From Rapana venosa (Eukaryota > Mollusca > Gastropoda > Neogastropoda > Muricidae): a stretch of DNA of 64,000 nt. Positions 56,653 to 64,000 of this stretch are shown in pieces (position 1 is the stretch's first letter; each line of letters opens with the position of its first letter). The stretch is from assembly GCA_028751875.1 (NCBI GenBank), contig CM054157.1, positions 7,743,291-7,807,290 of the forward strand. The letters run 5' to 3'. The notes beneath the pieces were generated by a model that was not told the DNA's origin, made no database searches, and was given only the letters and a program-made list of their open reading frames with translations. A program made the translations under genes and the position numbers.

Positions 56653-57299
56653 TTGTGAGACATAACGTACTTTGGAACATCTCTCATGAGGAAAAGAGAC
56701 CAGGACAATGCACGTTCTCTTGACGCGTTTACCCATAACGCATTAGCTTTGCTTATTGGATTATTTGTTTCAGAATGTGTTTGTACTGTTTAATGTGTCT
56801 CTCATGTGCTCTGTTTTTTTGTTTTTGTTATTCCTTTGTTGGTTCGTTGAATTAGATAGTGTTCTTTTGTACTGCTATAGCTCTTAGTTGAGGGGGGAGT
56901 GTTTGTTTTGGGGTGTTTTGTTTTGGAGTTGTTGGTTGTTGTTGTTGTTTTTTGGGGGTATATATGCTTTGTTGTTGTTGGGTTGGTTTGTTTGAGCTTT
57001 GGGGTATGGTTTTCGTTGTTTTGTTTCGAGTTTTTCAGGAAGATGGATGGGTATGTTTGTGAGTTTCTTTTGTCTCCCCGTCTGTCACGTCTAAAGAACA
57101 CGTTTTGTCACTTTAGTTTATAGCATGCAACACTTGAATTTAAAAAACGAAAATTCAAAACAGATTTATCATTTGCCTTCATGCTGTCTGTATTGTGTCT
57201 CACACAGCATTATATCACAGTCACTTCCATCTGGGGGGAAGGGGGGGGGGGAGGGGGGGGGGAGTCCTGGACAGCAAGTCAGCGAAGCTTGTGTATCCC
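56653..57299. other. Unique G/T-rich DNA, poly-G near 57240
   Basis: No gene recognised. Confidence 0.5.
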
Positions 57300-57382
57300 C
57301 CCTCCTGTTTCATATCAGAACTATCCCACCTTCACTAACCCATGTCCTATCACCCTGCTAAAGTATATTATGACCTGTGTGA

Positions 57383-57449
<67 letters not shown>

Positions 57450-57668
57450 GTTGTGTGTGTGTGTGTGTGTTGTGTGTGCTTTTGAAAAAAACATTTGACT
57501 ATTGCAATTTTTATTTCATAGATTTGGTCTGCAGCGTACCATGTTTGTAAATATCTGTTTGTTTCAACTATTGATTATTTGTCATTGTTTGTATGACTGT
57601 GTAAGAGTAGGTTGAATGCATGCGCTTTGATTTGTCTTTGCAAGATATAGCGCTATATATGTTCCATT

Positions 57669-57724
<56 letters not shown>

Positions 57725-57735
57725 CTGTTATTATT
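57300..57735 (+). mobile_element. L2/CR1-like LINE 3' UTR and tail
   Basis: TTTCATATCAGAACTATCCC and CTATCACCCTGCTAAAGT match the UTR of copy 2; (GT)n at 57383-57447; TGCATGCGCTTTGATTTG and GCAAGATATAGCGCTATAT tail; then (TAG)n (57669-57723) and (TTA)n. Confidence 0.82.
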
Positions 57736-57744
57736 ATTATTATA

Positions 57745-58000
57745 TTATGTCCGCTGAAAGGCACGTGTCCAGCTGGATCAAGTCCTCAGTTCGATCTCCG
57801 TTTGAACTTAACATTTTTTGTTGTTGTCCACTTATACCAAAGGTGCTGTTCTCGGTACTAGTCTTTCTAAGGAGACGATGAACCAGCGTCGTCCCGTGTC
57901 CAACATGCGTTTGGCGCACGTGTAAATACCCACGGCAACGAGAGAGGTGTCCCTGGCAAAATTCAGTAGAAAAATGCCACACTCGTACAAATACACTTAT
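57745..58000 (+). mobile_element. SINE-C-related, variant head
   Basis: Head AAAGGCACGTGTCCAGCTGG with a B-box-like CAGTTCGATCTCC, a diverged core (CTAGTCTTTCTAAGGAGACG), GGCGCACGTGTAAATACCCA, and GTGTCCCTGGCAAAATTCAG. It stops before the 3' body. Confidence 0.75.
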
Positions 58001-58002
58001 TT

Positions 58003-58212
58003 TATTTATTTCGAGGAATAATGGAGTATGCGCTCTCGTGCTTTTTTTACGTCCTGTCCCCGTGTGGATGCGGCTTCGTTAATTTTTTTCATCCGTTCCC
58101 ACTGGCATGCAATGGTCTACTCTTACGAAAAGCGGAACAGGTTTTAACGTGTGTGCAAGATGTTCTGTGGGTGCTCGAACACGGGACCTCGGTTTATTGT
58201 CTCGTCCGAAGG

Positions 58213-58215
<3 letters not shown>
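58003..58215 (-). mobile_element. SINE-B without tRNA head
   Basis: 3' end ATTTCGAGGAATAATGGAGT to CTCGTCCGAAGGATA, then GA repeats (58216-58264). Confidence 0.88.
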
Positions 58216-58264
<49 letters not shown>

Positions 58265-58270
<6 letters not shown>

Positions 58271-58375
58271 TGGCGCTGCTCTTGTGGCGAGGCGATCTGC
58301 CCCGGACCCTCAAAGAAAAAGCAGCCAGCTCCATAATTTTATGCAGAGAAATCTGCCACGTCTGAACTTGAAGCC
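58265..58375 (+). mobile_element. SINE-C 3' fragment
   Basis: GGTGGGTGGCGCTGCTCTTG, GGCGAGGCGATC and GCAGAGAAATCTGCCACG. Confidence 0.7.
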
Positions 58376-59624
58376 CCTTGTTGGCAAACTTTCTCCATAT
58401 CTTAAGAACCATAAAAATTACCACCTCCACAAAAAAGCACACACACAGACACACAAAAAAGCTCGGAAGAATCTGCGCGAGCATTTGCATGCCTGACACT
58501 CCCTTAAGCCTACCCCCTCCCCCACCCCCTTCCTTCCCCAATATCAGAGGCAGACTGACAGACAGTCTGTGGTCAGCCGTGCTATCAGCCTTGATTGAAC
58601 GGAATAGCTGCCCAGGTGGAATGAAGGCGGCCATTTTACACAGTGCCCCCACTCCCCACCCCCCCCATACTCACTCTATTCCCCACTAGTCAGCGACTGA
58701 AGGACGTGTATCTACAGGCTACACTCCTGCTTTAGCTTTGCAGGTCGTGTAGTATCTTTCTATAGAGCGCTTGGTCAGACACAGGGGCTGTCTGTCATTC
58801 CCGTGTGGGACTGGCCAGCCACAACCGACGCTGTACCAGAGTTAAACTTTATGTATGTTTGTCCGTCGTGTCCGACGATGACCTCCAAAACAGCAGAGTA
58901 GGCAGCTGCTGTTTTGGAAACTGGGCAGAAATTTGATTATAGTGGAGATGCCTTGCCCATAGTACATCCCCACTCTCTCGGCCAAGTGGGCATAAGGACA
59001 GTCAGCGTTGGAGATGTTCTCCAAAGGCCAACCAGCCCCCAGGGCTACAGCATATAAGGACTGTGCGAGTCAAGCCTCCTAGTCAGAGAATCATAGTCGA
59101 TCACTAAAGACTAAGCTGTAAAGTGGGAATTCCATGAGTGGAAAAGCCACTGGTCATACAGCCTCTCACTTTGCTGTTGCCCCCAGCGTCAATGGTTTAA
59201 TCAAGAACTGTGATAAAGCCCAGGCGCTTACGGCGGAGGGAAGAGTTAAACACCTAGAGTGCAACTTTATTGTCTTCCGAGACTGAAGGCTGTCAAAGCA
59301 TTGGTCGGGAATATTTTACTGGTGATTTTCACATACTTTTTTTTAAAGGATGGAAAAAATGCACTGTGTACTTGTTTTGGAGGGATATTGAGGACATAGA
59401 GCATGACTAGGTAGTCCTGAAAAAGTTGGAAATGATTATTAAATGAGGATTGCTTGTTTGTGTTCCTACAAGTGTCGACGACCCCGCGCGTGCATATTGC
59501 GGTTAGCAGACGAGAAAGAAATGAGAAGAGGGTATACAGTGTTTGCTAAAAAAAAATATATATATATCAAACCTACTAAATTTACGCCATGCAAAAATCA
59601 CACACAAGGTTTGAGTCAGAGGCT

Positions 59625-59626
<2 letters not shown>
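58376..59626. other. Unique DNA, largest non-repeat stretch of the right half, no gene called
   Basis: Complex sequence with no long open frame. 58700-59300 (GTGTCCGACGATGACCTCC; GTCTTCCGAGACTGAAGGC near its end) could be an unrecognised repeat but has no second copy here. Confidence 0.45.

Positions 59627-59718
<92 letters not shown>
59627..59718. repeat. (CA)n microsatellite
   Basis: CA with three single-base breaks. Confidence 0.95.
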
Positions 59719-59721
<3 letters not shown>

Positions 59722-60499
59722 GTTTTTTATTTCGGTGGACGGCTTTGGTAACGTACAAGTATCGAACGCGAGAGTAATGATAATTATAGGAAAACAGAAG
59801 GGGAAAAAGGGGGGAGGGAGCAGAAAATTACAAGGGGGTGTGTGCGGCCCAAACGAAGTCGGAGGAAGGAAGTTTTGTCAGTGATGGAGGACGAGAGTCA
59901 AGGCAGTATCGGAGACTCCCTCCCTCCCTCCCTCCCCCCTCCCTCCCTCCCTCCGATCTGCCCCAATCAGTCCAATCATCCGTCCACTTCCCACCAATGA
60001 AAAACTCCGCCATCAATCACACGCTCGTTAACGAGGGGAAAGGAAGGTAGGAGGCTGGGAGAGTCTCCTCCTCCACCCCCCACCCCATCATCCCCACCCC
60101 ACTCCACCCCACCCCCCTCCCCACCCCCACCCCCCACTCACCTCCACCCTTCCCAGCCAAGTCATAAGGTCGTTTTACAAAATATTCAGAGCTCTCAGCC
60201 AATCAGGAGAGGTTTAAGGTAGGGTGGTGTGGGGTTGTTGTTGTTTTTTTTTTGGTGGTGGTGGTGGTGGGGGGGGGGGTTGAGGGGAGGGGGGGGGTGT
60301 AGAGGGCAGATAGCGTGGACGTCATTTATCTCAATGTGTGTTTGCATGAGGTGCTGGGAAATTTCAATCTCATGCCTGATCATTTTCTGCTGGAGGTGGT
60401 GTGGTTTGTGCGTCTGAGCGTGGGTGTGGGTGTGTTGGTGAGTGTGCGGGGGGGGGGGGCTGGGGGAGGGGGAGGGTGGGTGTGTTGGTGTGTCAGTGG
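59719..60499. other. Unique DNA with CTCC, C-rich and G-rich patches
   Basis: CCTCCCTC at 59918-59954, C-rich at 60062-60150, G-rich at 60255-60300 and 60448-60480. No gene recognised. Confidence 0.55.
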
Positions 60500-60768
60500 A
60501 GGATAGGTGGGTATTGATATGTGTGTGTAGGTGTGTGTGTAGGTGTAGGTGTGTGTGTGTTTGGGTGTGTGTCGATGTGTGTGTGTGTGTGTGTGTGTAG
60601 GGGTGAGAGTGTGCGTAGGTGTGTGTGTAGGGGGGGGGGGGGGGGGGTATGGGTGTGTTTGTGGGGGGTGGGCGGGGAAGGTGTGTGTGTTGGTGTGTGA
60701 GTGGAGGGGAGGAGTGTTGGTGTGTGTGCGTGTGTGTGTGTAGGGGTGATAGAGAGAGAGAGAGAGAG

Positions 60769-60842
<74 letters not shown>
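60500..60842. repeat. GT-rich then perfect (GT)n
   Basis: GTAGGTGT variants to 60745, GA at 60750-60771, then (GT)n 60772-60842. Confidence 0.93.
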
Positions 60843-60843
<1 letters not shown>

Positions 60844-60960
60844 TCGAATCAAGTCAAATTTTTATTTTCAGATGGTTCATTGAGTAAGCAATGTATTTTG
60901 GATTTTTTATCATGCCATCTATCTAGGAACAATAAAAACAATAAAACACCCCCCAACTTC
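60843..60960 (-). mobile_element. (TTGAC)-type retroelement 3' end, diverged
   Basis: AATCAAGTCAAATTTTTATT, TTCAGATGGTTCATTGAGTA and CATGCCATCTATCTAGGAAC match 4651 and 48606 with changes. Confidence 0.75.
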
Positions 60961-60974
60961 TTCAATGATTTTAA

Positions 60975-60975
60975 C

Positions 60976-61021
<46 letters not shown>

Positions 61022-61301
61022 CGTGCATGCGTGCAACGCGCGACACATACACACGCATGACATACACATGCATCATACACACGTACATACGTACATTTAT
61101 ATATACATGCAGACATACATAGAGACATGCACACATACCTACATGCATGCATACATACATATATACATACACACACACATACATACATACATACAGGCAG
61201 ACAGACAGGCAGACAGACAGACATACCTACGTATATACATACATGCCTACATCTATCCATCCATCCATCCATTCATCCATACATACATACATACGTACGT
61301 A

Positions 61302-61365
<64 letters not shown>

Positions 61366-61377
61366 GCACTCTCTCTC

Positions 61378-61434
<57 letters not shown>

Positions 61435-61482
61435 TATATATATTATAATGTTGTGTGTGTTTGTGTGTGTATGTATGCATGC

Positions 61483-61522
<40 letters not shown>

Positions 61523-61547
61523 TATATAATATGTAGGTAAGGTAGGT

Positions 61548-61614
<67 letters not shown>

Positions 61615-61616
61615 TA
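60975..61616. repeat. Compound GT, CATA, CT, TA and AGAC/AGAT arrays
   Basis: GT 60979-61018; CATA variants 61040-61290; CT 61303-61378; TA 61383-61445 and 61488-61530; GATA/GACA 61550-61616. Confidence 0.95.
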
Positions 61617-62430
61617 TCAGCTTTACCACTCCTACCCCTGAAACTTCTTCCCACTGACTTTGTAGAAACCTAACTTACACGCAAGTCTTCTCTCTATGAC
61701 ATCCCCATGCCACAGACCATCCTACCGCTACCTCCTCGGGCTAACCTCTCTGCTTCACTCCAGACACAAAGCCTCCTTCTCACTGCCCTTAAATCGGAAA
61801 TCTCCGCTGGGACGGAAATATAATCACAACGACAATCTAGGATATCAAGATATTAGATTGAATCAGAATATAGGATATCAGAATGTACATCTATATTGTC
61901 AACATTTTTTAAAAGTAGCTTAAATGTGGGTGTTTTTCTTTTGCAGTGTTGGTCCCTCACGTATTTCTAACCATCGATTTATATTGGTTCCATTCTGCTT
62001 CCAGCTTCAGATGGTTATGTGCATTTTTGGCATCGTACTGTTCGATTTTTAAATCTGTACGTTAGCTGTTTTGGGAAAACAGAAAGATCTGGCTTATTAT
62101 GTTCTGTTTTGCACTGCAAGCAATATTATATCAAATACAAAATTGTATATGCTTTTGAATATCTGTATGCTTCAAAATTTACCCAAAAAAATGTTGTGAC
62201 CGTTTCATATTAAATACATTTTCACGTCGATCGTTTAAACGATTTTCTAGACATGTCTGACTGAAGTCATTTATGGAAAACTTGGTTCTGAAGTTTCTGT
62301 GCTGAAGTGGCAGTAATAGATTCGGTAAATATATTGAGCTTGACAAGTTGACAAATCAGAAAGTTTTATCCCGAAAAAAAAAATGAAATGGGGATATATA
62401 CATTTTGGAGAGAGAAAAAACTATAAAAGG
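61617..62430. other. AT-rich unique DNA, probably intronic
   Basis: No open frame of note. It lies upstream of the exon at 63137 and may be part of its preceding intron. Confidence 0.5.
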
Positions 62431-62433
62431 AAC

Positions 62434-63012
<579 letters not shown>

Positions 63013-63136
63013 GTTGGCGCATACTCACGTGCATGCGTGTTCGAACACCCCTTCATTCACCCTCTCCCTTGCTTACTGACCCAAACCTTTATTATATTTT
63101 TTTGTTTCTTAATCATTATTTTTGTTATTTTTCCAG

Positions 63137-63921
63137 AGGAGGTGGAGGCCGCGATGGCCAGCAAACCGGATTCGACCCCTCTCTCCCCGGTGCACCTTCT
63201 GAAAACCCCGCTAGGAGCCACCGCTGCCTTTAACGATGCCACCACCCAACAACAACACCCTCACCCTCACCCTCACCCTCACCACCCGCCACCCCGCTAC
63301 CTCCCTACCATCACCACCCTCGACGTAAGCAACAACACCAGCACCGTAGTAGTCTGTCACATCCAGGACACCTCGGAGGCAGCAGCGGCCACCTCCCCGA
63401 ACGACCTTTCCCCCTCCGACCCCCGCATATCCCTCACCTCCTTCCGAACCTCCCTCTCCCTCTCCCCGTCCCCTTCCCCTTCCCCTTCCTGCGGTCACCT
63501 CAACGGGGCGAGGTCCCCGGAGGACAGTCCGAGCCCGAGCCCGAGCCCGAGCCCGAAAAAAGCCGCCGGCGGAAGTGACGTCATCGTCCGCGCCGGAAGT
63601 GACGTCATCGTCCGCGCCGGAAGTGACGTCATCGTCTGCGAGCATGTCCTTGACCCGGTCGCGGGCGAGCGCGAGGAGGACGACGGGGACCGCCGGCACG
63701 CGCGCGCGCATCTGGGCGGCTGCGGGGGTTGCGGAGGCGTAGTAGCAGAGTGGGGGAGCAGCAGCGGTGGGGGTGATGGGGCCCGTCTCAGCGTGGTCGG
63801 GGGTGCGGAGGAGTGCCGGCCTGGGCGGGAGAAGCGGCACAGTCGTCAGTCCGTGGCCAGCACCGAGTCGGCGTCTAGCGAAAACTCTGTGGCGAAGCGC
63901 GCCCGTCGCTTGGCCAAGAAG
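63137..63921 (+). CDS. Internal exon of an unrecognised low-complexity, His/Pro/Ser-rich protein
   Basis: A T-rich tract with candidate branch site CTTAATC precedes TTTTTCCAG, so the exon begins at 63137. AAG|GTAAAG gives a donor after 63921. The 785 bases contribute two leading bases plus 261 codons with no stop. The frame still shows no stop at the window edge, but the (GAAA)n/(GGAA)n beyond the donor looks intronic. The protein starts EVEAAMASKPDST and has HPHPHPHPHH, SPSPSPSPS, PSPSPSPSPKK, three GSDVIV(R/C) repeats of eight residues, acidic and Gly-rich parts, and ends RHSRQSVASTESASS...AKRARRLAKK, a basic cluster like a nuclear localisation signal. No enzyme domain is recognised. GC content and G/C at third positions contrast sharply with neighbours. 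A minus-strand frame overlaps but lacks signals. The function is unknown; a nuclear or regulatory role is a guess from the basic tail. Confidence 0.68.
63570..63631 (+). promoter_or_regulatory. Three ETS-CRE composite motifs in a 24-bp tandem repeat
   Basis: CGGAAGTGACGTCA occurs at 63570-63583, 63594-63607 and 63618-63631. Each joins an ETS-type CGGAAGT to a full CRE palindrome TGACGTCA. It also encodes the GSDVIV peptide repeats. Binding is inferred from motif identity only; a coding minisatellite is the simplest alternative. Confidence 0.5.
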
Positions 63922-64000
63922 GTAAAGAAAGGAAAAGAAAGACAGAAAGAAAGAAAGAAAGAAAGGAAGGAAGGAAGGAAGGAAGGAAGGAAGGAAGGAA
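63922..64000. repeat. (GAAA)n/(GGAA)n tract in the presumed intron
   Basis: Purine repeats begin just after the splice donor and run off the window. Confidence 0.9.

Noticed and set aside
63211..63840. 209-codon minus-strand frame opposite the GC-rich exon
   Set aside because: It is Arg/Gly/Ala-rich as expected for the complement of the + frame, and lacks the splice signals present on the + strand.

Overview
The window is eukaryotic, intron-like and repeat-dominated DNA, most likely from a mollusc and probably a marine gastropod. The reasons are the very dense di-, tri-, tetra- and pentanucleotide arrays, several non-LTR retrotransposon (LINE) lineages, many tRNA-derived SINEs, and AT-rich unique DNA with no operons. 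The species cannot be fixed from sequence alone. A run of exactly 500 N (11784-12283) shows this is a scaffold. Two blocks (about 14.1-25.6 kb and 29.5-35.0 kb) look like poorly corrected consensus, with inflated homopolymers and eroded copies of repeats that are clean elsewhere.

Host coding evidence is thin and on the + strand. (i) 63137-63921 is a GC-rich exon of 261 codons, open throughout, with a good splice acceptor and donor. It encodes a low-complexity His/Pro/Ser-rich protein. Inside it are three 24-bp repeats, each carrying an ETS-type half site fused to a full CRE palindrome. (ii) 4560-5164 is a possible terminal exon (acceptor, open frame, stop, AATAAA) with a retroelement 3' end inserted in frame between 6-bp target-site duplications. 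It could instead be the end of an unrecognised retroelement.

Mobile elements form a linked network. An L2/CR1-like LINE (copies at 1, 9571 and 41849; 3' ends at 18400, 27131 and 57300) has a (GT)n-bearing 3' UTR and a 3' tail containing GCGCTATATAAATTCCAT. The same tail closes some copies of two SINE families, so the LINE is the probable trans-mobiliser. SINE-A (about 300 bp) joins a tRNA-like A-box head to a 5S-rRNA-like block. SINE-B (about 340 bp) has a tRNA head with A and B boxes and ends near GGATAATGGAATAAGCACT. SINE-C (about 400 bp) has a different tRNA head. B and C share a core containing TTCGGATGAGACTATAAACC. SINE-D is a single further tRNA-headed element. Other LINE pieces are a heavily broken RTE-like copy (31385-33800, minus), RNase-H/zinc-knuckle pieces of I-like LINEs (42708-43085; 53548-53930 with 54714-54900, all minus), and 3' ends with short tandem tails.

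Tandem arrays worth naming are a ~62-66 bp minisatellite with higher-order duplication (6184-7594), a pentanucleotide array with a 155-bp higher-order period (8160-8692), a 31-bp A/C-rich minisatellite (12284-13310), a ~178-bp satellite (28081-28771), a 42-bp repeat split by a SINE-A (49994-50495), and a 98-bp palindrome (56243-56340).
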